Positions 1 to 7,113 are shown, counted from the stretch's first letter. The stretch: 14,979 nucleotides of DNA from Ruminococcus sp. UBA7014 (GCA_002449575.1 DJXC01000100.1:1-14979), one strand, 5' to 3'. Numbers and translations: made by a program. The notes: generated by a model not told the origin, from the letters alone.

Positions 1-13
1 TCATATTTGTCAT
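1..13 (-). CDS. Start of next gene in the ddl operon (partial, possibly argS)
   Basis: An ATG on the minus strand (11-13) lies two bases past the stop of the DUF1934 gene. A GGAG ribosome site sits 10 nt upstream, inside the end of that gene. Only four codons (M-T-N-M) are inside the window, so the product cannot be read. In Bacillus subtilis the homologous ywiB gene is followed by argS (arginyl-tRNA synthetase), which makes argS a reasonable guess. That is inference from gene order only. Confidence 0.35.
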
Positions 14-15
14 AT

Positions 16-462
16 TCATTCAACTCCATATTTTTTGATATTAATCCAGATTTCATTATCAGAAAGCAGTGTAGAATTTGCATCTACTGTATATCGCAGT
101 CTTATGCTGCCGCCTTCGTCTGTCAGCTTGTTTCTGACATATCTCGCTGATACACCAACGGCAAAATCTCCGAATGGTGTTTCATAATGGCAGAAATGCT
201 TTCTGCCCGGCTGGACGATTAAATGTGTCTGATAAGTACCCGTCCGGATAATAGAAATTCTGTTTTCCGGCGAAATACGAAGCTGCATGACAGAGCCTTC
301 CATTCCAGTTGTTTCTGATTCTTTGTAAGAAATCACACGTTCACCATTTTTGTCCGTATCATATGAAATTTCTGTATTCAGAACAGTTTCTGTTTTTTCT
401 TTCTCATCATACTGGATACTTTTCAGAGTCATCGCCCATTTTGTTTTAGATTCCTCGCTCAA
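16..462 (-). CDS. DUF1934 / YwiB-like calycin-type beta-barrel protein
   Basis: This 148-residue protein looks like the DUF1934 (YwiB) family, small proteins with a predicted lipocalin-like beta-barrel and no established function. Visible support is the family-typical length, an N-terminal strand-rich half (residues about 8-60), a central 'L-x-I-x-R-x-G' strand, a 'PFG-x-F' turn near residue 95, and a C-terminal strand pattern ending in 'D-N-E-I-W-I-N-I'. The start codon is TTG (460-462). It is supported by a GGAGGA ribosome site at 468-474 six bases upstream, and the next in-frame Met (residue 11) has no such site. It lies 15 nt after murI in the ddl-murI operon and is probably co-transcribed. 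No signal peptide or membrane segment is visible, so it should be cytoplasmic. Confidence 0.75.
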   Translation of the reverse strand: MSEESKTKWAMTLKSIQYDEKEKTETVLNTEISYDTDKNGERVISYKESETTGMEGSVMQLRISPENRISIIRTGTYQTHLIVQPGRKHFCHYETPFGDFAVGVSARYVRNKLTDEGGSIRLRYTVDANSTLLSDNEIWINIKKYGVE

Positions 463-477
463 AAACAGTCCTCCTTT

Positions 478-1281
478 TTAAATCCGGCTGCTGAATACCT
501 GCCCGTGAGCGGCATCCGCAAGAAAATTCTTTGCATTCTCACGGAAACTGGATACACTGTCACTGACATAATAAATATTATGTCCTGTTTCAGTGCTGTC
601 AGTCAGCAAATCCCGTTCTTCCAGACAAAGTTTTGCATACTGTGCGGCTTCTTCTCCGGCAGAAAGCAGCGTAACACTCTCTCCCATAATATCAGCAATA
701 ATTTCTTTAATAATCGGATAATGTGTACAGCCCATAATCAGCGTATCGACTCCGGCATTGCGGATAGGGGTCAGATATTCTTCCGCAGCAAGACGGGTAA
801 TCTGATTATTTCTGTCTGTATAGCCATATTCTACTAAATGCACCAGAAGCGGACAGGGCATTGCTGTGACATCAATTTTAGAATTCATGTTATGCAAAGC
901 TGTTTCATAGCTGCCGCTTTTAATCGTTGCTGGTGTGCCGATGACACCGACTCTGCCGTTTTGTGTGACTTCGGAAGCTTTTTTTGCCGCCGGATAAACA
1001 ACGCCTGTAAACGGAATATCACTTACCGGAGAATCTGTACCGAGCATGGAACTGACCGTTCCGCAGGCGGCAATAATCATCTTGACCGGATGGCGGCGCA
1101 GAAAAGCAACATCTTCTTTGGTATAGCGCAGAATGGTTTGACGGCTTCTTGTTCCGTAAGGCACACGGGCAGTATCACCGAAAAAAATAATATTTTCATT
1201 CGGCAGTATCTGGTTCAGAGCCTTGACTGCTGTCAGACCGCCAAGACCAGAATCAAATACACCGATTGCATCACGATTCAT
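478..1281 (-). CDS. murI: Glutamate racemase
   Basis: This 267-residue enzyme interconverts L- and D-glutamate, supplying D-Glu for the UDP-MurNAc-peptide stem in the cytoplasm. Family landmarks are 'DSGLGG' at residues 10-15, 'FFGDTARVPYG' at 33-43, the first catalytic Cys at C73 ('AACGTVSS') and the second at C185 in 'GCTHYP'. Length is normal for MurI. The residue after the first Cys is Gly where most racemases have Asn (C-N-T). ATG at 1279-1281 follows a GGAGGG ribosome site about 10 nt upstream, and the gene begins 21 nt after ddl ends. Pairing with ddl fits joint supply of the D-amino acids for peptidoglycan. Confidence in the enzyme is high, and the C-G-T variant may simply be lineage-typical. 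Confidence 0.93.
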   Translation of the reverse strand: MNRDAIGVFDSGLGGLTAVKALNQILPNENIIFFGDTARVPYGTRSRQTILRYTKEDVAFLRRHPVKMIIAACGTVSSMLGTDSPVSDIPFTGVVYPAAKKASEVTQNGRVGVIGTPATIKSGSYETALHNMNSKIDVTAMPCPLLVHLVEYGYTDRNNQITRLAAEEYLTPIRNAGVDTLIMGCTHYPIIKEIIADIMGESVTLLSAGEEAAQYAKLCLEERDLLTDSTETGHNIYYVSDSVSSFRENAKNFLADAAHGQVFSSRI

Positions 1282-1302
1282 AATATATTATCCCTCCGGA
1301 AG

Positions 1303-2373
1303 TCAGCAGGTTCTTTCCGTTGTCACTGCCTGTTCAATCATCTTGTCAACCAGATAAGAAGGCGACATACCCATATATTCCATCAGTTTCGGATACATGC
1401 TGATAGAGGTAAAGCCGGGCATGGTATTGATTTCATTCAGGATAATTTCGCCGTTTTCTTTCATGAAGAAATCAACACGGGATACACCGCAGCAGCCAAT
1501 CGCCATATATGCTTTCACGGCAATTTCCTGAATTTCTCTGCTTTTCTCTACAGGCAGTTTTGCCGGAATTGTCAGTTTAGAACCGCTGAGGACATACTTT
1601 GCATCAAAATCATAAAAAGTATTGCAGGCGGCAATTTCGCCGACAATAGAAGCGAACGGCGCATCATAGCCAAATACAGCAGTTTCCAGTTCTCTGCCGA
1701 CAATACATTCTTCAATAATGACTTTATCATCATGAATAAATGCCTGCTTTACGCCGCTGATTAATGCTTCTTCATTTTCGGCACGGCTTACCCCAATAGA
1801 AGAACCGGCATTTGCAGGTTTAATGAACAGCGGATAGCCTAATTCTTCGGCGATTTTACGGCATTTTTCATCCAGGTGTTTCATATCTCTCTGGAAAACC
1901 TGTCTCCATTTTGCCATGTGTATGCCATGATATTCCAGAATTGTATGTGCAGCGGCTTTATCCATACATGCCGCAGAAGCAAGCAGTCCGCAGCCGACGT
2001 ACGGAATTTTTGCCAGTTCCAAAAGTCCCTGTACCGTGCCGTCTTCGCCGTTTTTGCCGTGCAGCACCGGAAAAACCACATCTACTTTTTTAGCAGCAAC
2101 TTTTCCGTTATCAATCACCAGAAAACCTTTGTGCAGCGGGTCAGGTGACAGTACTGCCGACGTGCAGTCCGGGTCTTTCTCCCAGTCTCCGGAGGCAATT
2201 GCAGAAACCTCACCCGGATAATACAGCCATCTGCCTTTTTTGGTAATGCCAATGCAAACAACATCATATTTATCACGGGGAATATTTTGAATAATATGTG
2301 TAGCGGATTTCAAAGAAATATCATGTTCGCTTGATGCGCCGCCGAACAATACGGCGACTTTGATTTTTGCCAT
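1303..2373 (-). CDS. ddl: D-alanine--D-alanine ligase
   Basis: This 356-residue ATP-grasp enzyme joins two D-alanines for the peptidoglycan stem. Visible motifs are 'VLFGGASSEHDIS' at residues 8-20, with the Glu of the D-Ala site at E16, 'HGKNGEDGTVQGLLE', 'IPYVGCG', 'FIKPANAGSSIGVSR', the omega-loop segment 'YDFDAKY', and the C-terminal 'NEINTMPGFTSISMYPKL'. The Tyr in the omega loop fits D-Ala-D-Ala rather than the VanA/VanB D-Ala-D-Lac type. The start chosen is ATG 2371-2373, preceded by AAGGAG. An in-frame ATG at 2395-2397 would add eight residues (MLKRSCRI), but it lies upstream of that ribosome site and has none of its own. First gene of the operon with murI and the DUF1934 gene; two promoters lie upstream. 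Confidence 0.95.
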   Translation of the reverse strand: MAKIKVAVLFGGASSEHDISLKSATHIIQNIPRDKYDVVCIGITKKGRWLYYPGEVSAIASGDWEKDPDCTSAVLSPDPLHKGFLVIDNGKVAAKKVDVVFPVLHGKNGEDGTVQGLLELAKIPYVGCGLLASAACMDKAAAHTILEYHGIHMAKWRQVFQRDMKHLDEKCRKIAEELGYPLFIKPANAGSSIGVSRAENEEALISGVKQAFIHDDKVIIEECIVGRELETAVFGYDAPFASIVGEIAACNTFYDFDAKYVLSGSKLTIPAKLPVEKSREIQEIAVKAYMAIGCCGVSRVDFFMKENGEIILNEINTMPGFTSISMYPKLMEYMGMSPSYLVDKMIEQAVTTERTC

Positions 2374-2423
2374 AATTCTACAACTCCTTTTCAGCATTGG
2401 AAAATAAATGCTTTCACTATTGT

Positions 2424-2452
2424 ATCATATTTTCAGGAAAACTGCATTTCAA
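2424..2452 (-). promoter_or_regulatory. Proximal promoter of the ddl-murI operon
   Basis: On the minus strand, TTGAAA (2447-2452) and TATGAT (2424-2429) are separated by exactly 17 bp, a good sigma-A match. Transcription would begin near 2417, about 44 nt before the ddl ATG. Confidence 0.7.
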
Positions 2453-2518
2453 CTCACAGGAGTATGTTGTCAGTTTACTTCCATGAATAACTGCTTTTCA
2501 GTAGTCAATGTCTGTACT

Positions 2519-2547
2519 ATCATAGCATATTTTTCATGTTTTGTCAA
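2519..2547 (-). promoter_or_regulatory. Distal promoter of the ddl-murI operon
   Basis: On the minus strand, TTGACA (2542-2547, perfect) and TATGAT (2519-2524) are 17 bp apart. It lies about 95 bp upstream of the proximal ddl promoter and would give a leader of roughly 140 nt. No other minus-strand gene lies between it and ddl. Confidence 0.7.
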
Positions 2548-2613
2548 GTATTGTGCATAATATAAAAGCAATCATTCTGTTTATTTTATGCAAAGGAAAA
2601 TAATAAAAAGAAC

Positions 2614-2642
2614 TGGACAAATTTATTTTTTTGTGCTATCAT
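2614..2642 (+). promoter_or_regulatory. Promoter of the 71-residue membrane protein
   Basis: TGGACA (2614-2619) and TATCAT (2637-2642) are 17 bp apart, just ahead of the ribosome site and ATG at 2670. An imperfect upstream inverted repeat (TGCATAA 2554-2560 / TTATGCA 2586-2592) could be an operator, but this is speculative. Confidence 0.55.
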
Positions 2643-2669
2643 AGAATAAAAACGGGAGGATTTTTTCTT

Positions 2670-2885
2670 ATGGAAAAAGTACTGGCTCTGGGCTATGTGA
2701 TATTATTATTTCTTTGTCCGCACAGAATCCGGGAACAGATATTGCATATCCGGGAATCCCATCAGAAGAAAGATATGTTTCTGCTGATTCTCTGGGGGAT
2801 TGCCGGACTGGCAGTTTATATTCCTCTGGTATTGTTTCTGCTTTATCTGGCGGCAAGTCTGCTGTTCGGCTACGGAACGAAATAA
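2670..2885 (+). CDS. Small membrane protein, function unknown
   Basis: This 71-residue protein has two hydrophobic segments, residues about 4-16 and 36-66. Between them is a short, charged, His/Arg/Lys-rich stretch (17-35, containing 'PHRIREQ' and 'ESHQKKD'). The second segment is long enough for one long or two short membrane passes and contains a Pro (P52). The start chosen is ATG 2670-2672, which has a GGGAGGA site about 10 nt upstream. Thirteen extra codons are open upstream but would overlap the ribosome site and promoter. It is a single-gene unit with its own promoter and a hairpin terminator at 2932-2958. I do not recognise a family. Confidence 0.65.
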   Translation: MEKVLALGYVILLFLCPHRIREQILHIRESHQKKDMFLLILWGIAGLAVYIPLVLFLLYLAASLLFGYGTK

Positions 2886-2900
2886 AAAGGAGTATGTGCC

Positions 2901-2924
2901 ATGACCTTTGAAACGATTATATAA
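2901..2924 (+). other. Seven-codon mini-ORF with a well-placed ribosome site
   Basis: ATG 2901-2903 begins the seven-residue reading frame M-T-F-E-T-I-I, ending at TAA (2922-2924). AAGGAG at 2887-2892 lies 8 nt upstream, the optimum spacing. It is between the small membrane-protein gene and its terminator. It could be a microprotein, the remnant of a lost gene, or chance. Confidence 0.25.
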
Positions 2925-2931
2925 CAAAAAC

Positions 2932-2958
2932 GCCTGAATGCAGAATTCAGGCATTTTT
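2932..2958. terminator. Bidirectional intrinsic terminator
   Basis: A perfect 8-bp stem GCCTGAAT (2932-2939) / ATTCAGGC (2945-2952) encloses a 5-nt loop. On the plus strand it is followed by ATTTTT, and on the minus strand by a G then TTTTTG. It sits between two convergent genes and can end transcription of both. Confidence 0.85.
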
Positions 2959-2971
2959 GACAGAAACTTGT

Positions 2972-4153
2972 TCAGTGCACAAATCCCAGAATAAACGGCA
3001 GAATCTGCTTATAGCTGACAGCAAGATTAATATTTTCGCCCTTGATGATATGTGCAGTATTGATGCCGATGACTTCGCCGAACGTGTTCAGCAGTGCGCC
3101 GCCGCAGCTTCCGTCTGAAACTGCTGCTGTAAACTGGATATATTCCTGATGTTCCGTTTTCCGGAAACCGGAAATAATCCCGTCCGAAACAGAATTGAAC
3201 ATGCCCATCGGACTGCCGATTGCAATAATTTTCTGTCCCCGGACAAGTTCGTTTCTGCCGTCATAAATCCGGAGAGGGTCTAAGGTCTTGTCGATTTTTA
3301 TCACTGCCAGATTGAATCCTGTATGATATTTGATAATCTGCCGGGAAGGATAAACCTGTTCGTCATTCTCCAGCCGGACAGCATACAGGCAGCCATCCCC
3401 GACCACATGCAGATTTGTCAGGATATAGCCGTCACGGCTGACTGCAATTCCCGAACCTGCACCGGTAAAATTGCCTTGTTCATCATAGACAGCAATCATC
3501 ACAACAGATTTTGCAAGTTTTGCAAGAGCTTCATAGCTGAGTTCTGTTTTTTTCCGTTCCGGATGGACAGTATTAATTTTCGGCTGCGGACGGCTGACAG
3601 AAGGCTTCGGCTTCTGATATGGCGGAATCTGTATCACTCCGGGCTGCCCTTCTGTCAGCATTCTGGAACAGTTCAGCAATACAGGCGAAATCTGCAAATC
3701 CCCTTCCGGCAGCAGAAGCAGCACATCAAATCCCTTCAGATATGCCAGATAACAGAACAAATATTCTTTATAGCCGATTTTTCCGGAACAGACAAATTTC
3801 TTTCTGCCCGGCTGACCGTCTCTTTCTTTCAGATAAGTATCATACCAGAACGCTGCTGAAATCAGCAGATTTTTTTCAATTGTCGGGTTTATCTGTCCGA
3901 TACTCTGATGATATAATGCTATCATTTTCTGAAATTCCGGCTGTTCCCGGTATTTCTGCACATTCTGCTGATATGTTTCAATCTGTTTTTTATCTGCCAG
4001 AACAGCAAACTGCTGAATTCTGAGATAATTGCAGTTCTGTGAAAGAGATGCATCCATCTGCTGAATTTTCTGCAAATAATCTCCGGAAATACCGATGATT
4101 CTGTAAAAGCACGGCTGATTCTGAACATTCGCAAAATCCTGAAAATAAGGCAT
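2972..4153 (-). CDS. Trypsin-fold (HtrA/S1C-like) protein with Cys in place of the catalytic Ser
   Basis: This 393-residue protein has a C-terminal HtrA-like chymotrypsin fold (about 205-393) behind an N-terminal domain (1-175) and a Pro/Lys/Gln linker (177-200). The protease core shows 'GSGIAVSRDGYILTNLHVV' with the catalytic His at H249, 'IIAIGSPMG', and 'SDGSCGGALLN', where the usual G-x-S-G-G nucleophile is C350. The usual Asp before 'LAV' (T-D-L-A-V) is N281. If active, it would be a Cys-His type enzyme. There is no PDZ domain and no signal peptide or membrane anchor, so it is likely cytoplasmic, unlike classic HtrA. The N-terminal part ('KFVCSGKIGYKEYLFCYLAYLKGFDVLLLLP' region, 119-149) faintly recalls YceG-type 'biosynthetic module' proteins. 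ATG 4151-4153 is chosen because GGAG lies 8 nt upstream; the GTG three codons earlier overlaps that site. Confidence 0.8.
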   Translation of the reverse strand: MPYFQDFANVQNQPCFYRIIGISGDYLQKIQQMDASLSQNCNYLRIQQFAVLADKKQIETYQQNVQKYREQPEFQKMIALYHQSIGQINPTIEKNLLISAAFWYDTYLKERDGQPGRKKFVCSGKIGYKEYLFCYLAYLKGFDVLLLLPEGDLQISPVLLNCSRMLTEGQPGVIQIPPYQKPKPSVSRPQPKINTVHPERKKTELSYEALAKLAKSVVMIAVYDEQGNFTGAGSGIAVSRDGYILTNLHVVGDGCLYAVRLENDEQVYPSRQIIKYHTGFNLAVIKIDKTLDPLRIYDGRNELVRGQKIIAIGSPMGMFNSVSDGIISGFRKTEHQEYIQFTAAVSDGSCGGALLNTFGEVIGINTAHIIKGENINLAVSYKQILPFILGFVH

Positions 4154-4178
4154 TGTTTTCACTCCTTTTCTTTTCTAA

Positions 4179-4207
4179 ATTATATCACAAAATATTCATC
4201 ATGTCAA
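4179..4207 (-). promoter_or_regulatory. Consensus promoter of the trypsin-fold gene
   Basis: On the minus strand, TTGACA (4202-4207) and TATAAT (4179-4184) are 17 bp apart, a perfect sigma-A consensus. Transcription would begin near 4172, giving a short leader of about 20 nt before the ATG. Confidence 0.85.
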
Positions 4208-4218
4208 TCAGAAAAAGC

Positions 4219-4247
4219 TTGACTTTTAATATTTGATATGATAAAAT
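4219..4247 (+). promoter_or_regulatory. Promoter of the yicI operon
   Basis: TTGACT (4219-4224) and TAAAAT (4242-4247) are 17 bp apart. Its -35 box is only 11 bp from the -35 box of the divergent minus-strand promoter. I see no obvious catabolite-repression (cre) palindrome next to it. Confidence 0.75.
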
Positions 4248-4294
4248 AAAGATATTAACTGCGCTTGAAATTTTTTACCGGAGGTATATTGAAC

Positions 4295-6646
4295 ATGAAA
4301 TTTTCAGACGGATTATGGCTCAATAAAAAGGGCTATCAGGTGTATTATGCAACACAGGCTTATGAAGTCACACATACAGAAAATTCTGTTTCTGTTTTTG
4401 CGACAACAAATGCAATTTATAACCGTGCCATGACACTGGGGGGTGTCACGCTCGAAATTACTTATACAGCCGTTGCAGAAGATACTATCAAAGTGCATAT
4501 TGTGCATCACAAAGGCACACGCAAAAATCAGCCGAAGTTTGAACTTCACGAACCGGAGAGCTATCAGGCGCAAATTACAGAAACTTCTGATTTTATCGAA
4601 ATGACTGCCGGAAAAACCAAAGTCAGAATCAAGAAAGCGTTCGACTGGGATGTCGAATTTTCTTATGACGGAAAACGGCTGACCGGCGGTGCATGGCGGT
4701 CTACCAGCTATATTGAAGAAAATCAGTTCCGTGCGGCTGCCCGTGTGGCTGTACAGGCAGATGACCAGTTTTTCAATGACCCTGTTGATACCAGAAATAC
4801 ATATATTCGTGAACAGTTATTATTAGATGTTGGCGAATGTATTTACGGTTTTGGTGAAAAGTTTACAACTTTTGTCAAGAACGGTCAGAATGTCGAAATC
4901 TGGAATGCTGACGGCGGTACATGCTCTGAACAAAGTTATAAATCTATTCCGTTTTATGTATCTTCCAGAGGGTATGGCGTACTTGTCAACAGTGCCGGAA
5001 AAGTTTCCTATGAAGTCGCTTCTGATACAGTTTCCAAAGTTTCCATGACACTCCCCGGCGAAGAAATGGAATATTATTTCTTTGGTGGTGAAAATCTGGA
5101 ACAGGTTCTTGTAAAATATACTGACCTGACTGGCAAGCCGGCACTTCCTCCGGCGAATACGTTCGGTCTGTGGCTGTCTACTTCTTTTACAACTGATTAT
5201 AATGAAGAGACTGTCAATCAGTTTATTGATGGCATGTTTGCACGTGATATTCCGCTCCAGATGTTCCATTTTGACTGTTTCTGGATGAAAGGCTATGAAT
5301 GGACTAATTTTGAATGGGATACAAATAACTTCCCTGACCCGCCTGCTATGCTGAAACGTCTGCACAATAAGGGCTTAGGTACTTGCTGCTGGATTAATCC
5401 CTATATTTCCCAGCGTTCCAGACTGTTTGACGAAGGCGCAGAAAAGGGGTATTTTATTCATAATACAGACGGCAGTATTTTCCAGACTGACCTCTGGCAG
5501 CCGTCTATGGCAATTGTTGATTTCACAAATCCGGAAGCTTGCAAATGGTTCTCCGAAAAACTTACTGAAATTCTGAAAACTGGTGTTGATGCCATCAAGA
5601 CCGATTTCGGTGAAAGAATTCCGACCAATGTCACATATTTTGACGGCTCTGACCCGATTTCCATGCATAATTATTATACTTATCTTTATAACAAAGTTGT
5701 ATTTGAAACACTGGAAGCCTATACCGGAAAGAATAAAGCTTGCCTGTTTGCCAGAAGTGCGACAGTCGGCGGTCAGAAATTCCCGGTACACTGGGGCGGT
5801 GACTGTTCCGCAGAATATACCTCCATTGCAGAAACACTCCGGGGCGGGCTGAGTCTGTGTGCTTCCGGGTTTGGCTTCTTCTCTCATGATATTGGCGGTT
5901 TTGAACAGACAGCTTCTGCGGATGTCTATAAACGCTGGTGTGCATTTGGTCTGATGTCCAGTCATTCCAGACTACATGGCTCAACTTCTTACCGTGTGCC
6001 TTGGGCTTATGAAGAAGATACGCCGGATAATCCCGAAAATGCATGTGCAGTTCTGCGCTTCTTTACAAAGCTGAAAGGCAAACTGATGCCGTATCTGTTC
6101 AGTCAGGCAGTCAAAACCCATGAAACTGGTATTCCCATGATGAGAGCTATGGTATTATCCTATGCAGATGACCCGGCTGTGCCTTATCTTGATAAGCAGT
6201 ATATGCTCGGTGATAATCTGCTTTGCGCTCCGGTTATGAATGCTGCCGGAACTGCGGATGTTTATCTGCCGGAAGGCAAATGGACAGACATTATCACAGG
6301 TGAAACTTACGAAGGCGGCAGATATATTCACAGAGTATGCAGTTTCTTGGAAATGCCTGTGCTTGCAAAACCGAATTCTATCATTGTCTACGGCAATTTT
6401 GATAAAAACAGCGTTTATGATTATGTACAGAATGCCGAAGCTGTTATTTATAATCTGGAAGACGGCAAGACCGCTGAAACAAAAATCTATAACAGTGATG
6501 CAGAACTGGAATTAACTATTTCTGCCACGAGAAACGGCGATACAGTTGCAGTCACTGCTTCTGAAACAAATAAAGCTTTCAAAGTGACTTTGTTCGGCGG
6601 AAAGTCTGTTGTTATGGGCAGCGGCATCACAAAAGCTGTTTTATAA
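4295..6646 (+). CDS. yicI: GH31 alpha-xylosidase (YicI type)
   Basis: This 783-residue glycoside hydrolase family 31 enzyme should release alpha-D-xylose from the non-reducing end of isoprimeverose or xyloglucan oligosaccharides. Order of parts: N-terminal beta-sandwich (1-250), TIM barrel (about 280-600), then C-terminal beta domains. The barrel carries 'HFDCFWMKGYEWTNFEWD', the nucleophile D437 in 'IKTDFGERIPT', 'YFDGSDPISMHNYYTYLYN', and the acid/base D503 in 'HWGGDC'. These segments are those of Escherichia coli YicI (772 residues), so alpha-xylosidase is preferred over alpha-glucosidase. No signal peptide is seen, so it should act on imported oligosaccharides in the cytoplasm. ATG 4295-4297 has GGAGG 10 nt upstream; the TTG at 4265 lies before that site. 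No sugar transporter or regulator lies nearby, and the next gene starts 41 nt later without a terminator. Confidence 0.92.
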   Translation: MKFSDGLWLNKKGYQVYYATQAYEVTHTENSVSVFATTNAIYNRAMTLGGVTLEITYTAVAEDTIKVHIVHHKGTRKNQPKFELHEPESYQAQITETSDFIEMTAGKTKVRIKKAFDWDVEFSYDGKRLTGGAWRSTSYIEENQFRAAARVAVQADDQFFNDPVDTRNTYIREQLLLDVGECIYGFGEKFTTFVKNGQNVEIWNADGGTCSEQSYKSIPFYVSSRGYGVLVNSAGKVSYEVASDTVSKVSMTLPGEEMEYYFFGGENLEQVLVKYTDLTGKPALPPANTFGLWLSTSFTTDYNEETVNQFIDGMFARDIPLQMFHFDCFWMKGYEWTNFEWDTNNFPDPPAMLKRLHNKGLGTCCWINPYISQRSRLFDEGAEKGYFIHNTDGSIFQTDLWQPSMAIVDFTNPEACKWFSEKLTEILKTGVDAIKTDFGERIPTNVTYFDGSDPISMHNYYTYLYNKVVFETLEAYTGKNKACLFARSATVGGQKFPVHWGGDCSAEYTSIAETLRGGLSLCASGFGFFSHDIGGFEQTASADVYKRWCAFGLMSSHSRLHGSTSYRVPWAYEEDTPDNPENACAVLRFFTKLKGKLMPYLFSQAVKTHETGIPMMRAMVLSYADDPAVPYLDKQYMLGDNLLCAPVMNAAGTADVYLPEGKWTDIITGETYEGGRYIHRVCSFLEMPVLAKPNSIIVYGNFDKNSVYDYVQNAEAVIYNLEDGKTAETKIYNSDAELELTISATRNGDTVAVTASETNKAFKVTLFGGKSVVMGSGITKAVL

Positions 6647-6687
6647 TTTTTAAAATCTATCTGTCCGGCTGAAAGGAGTTTTTTATC

Positions 6688-7113
6688 ATGGCAAAAAAAG
6701 AAGAAATTGCATATGTCTGGAAAGACAAGAAAAGGACATTTTTAGGTTTACCGTGGTCTTTCACGACTTACTATCTGACAGAAACAAAACTCATCTGCCG
6801 GACAGGCTTTCTCAATATTACGGAAGACGAAATTGATTTATATAAAATCACTGACAAAAGATTAAAACAGACATTCGGTCAGAGAATTGTCGGCTGCGGA
6901 GTTGTTCATATTTGCAGCCGTGATGTCAGTCTGCCAGAATTTGATATGATTGTTAAGAATCCCCGTGAAGTCATGAATTTATTCGATAAATATGTGAATC
7001 AGGCTCGTGATAAATACGGCACAAGAGGGCGTGACCTCTACGGCGCACCGCCGATGCATCATCACTATGACGATGATGACAATGACAATAATGATGACAA
7101 TGATACTGATTAA
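6688..7113 (+). CDS. Bacterial PH-domain protein with acidic C-terminal tail
   Basis: This 141-residue protein has a bacterial pleckstrin-homology fold (DUF304/YdbS type, bPH_2). The pattern at residues 10-100 supports this: 'W-K-D-K-K-R-T-F-L-G-L-P-W-S-F-T-T-Y' then 'L-T-E-T-K-L', 'G-F-L-N-I-T-E-D-E-I-D-L-Y-K-I-T-D', 'F-G-Q-R-I-V-G', and 'I-V-K-N-P-R-E-V'. The C-terminal 25 residues are low complexity: a three-His run followed by a tail made almost wholly of Asp and Asn. No membrane segment is present, unlike many YdbS relatives. ATG 6688-6690 follows AAGGAG 9 nt upstream. It is in the same run as yicI (41-nt gap) and the FkbM gene (26-nt gap). Its ligand is unknown. Confidence 0.75.
   Translation: MAKKEEIAYVWKDKKRTFLGLPWSFTTYYLTETKLICRTGFLNITEDEIDLYKITDKRLKQTFGQRIVGCGVVHICSRDVSLPEFDMIVKNPREVMNLFDKYVNQARDKYGTRGRDLYGAPPMHHHYDDDDNDNNDDNDTD

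Noticed and set aside
838..1764. Long plus-strand open frame (308 codons) opposite murI and ddl
   Set aside because: It lies wholly antisense to two well-supported enzymes, its translation is Cys/His/Asn/Phe-rich as expected from reverse-complement codons, and there is no ribosome site before it.
2395..2397. Earlier ATG for ddl
   Set aside because: It lies upstream of the AAGGAG site that serves the ATG at 2371-2373 and has no site of its own; family proteins start near 'KIKVAVLFGG'.
3323..4023. Plus-strand open frames of 178 and 134 codons opposite the trypsin-fold gene
   Set aside because: They are antisense to a gene with a consensus promoter and ribosome site, and they have odd composition.
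4265..4294. TTG start giving ten extra residues to yicI
   Set aside because: It would place the GGAGG ribosome site inside the gene; ATG 4295 is correctly spaced.
4823..5965. Minus-strand open frames of 180 and 196 codons opposite yicI
   Set aside because: They are shadows of strongly conserved GH31 codons, without ribosome sites or recognisable motifs.
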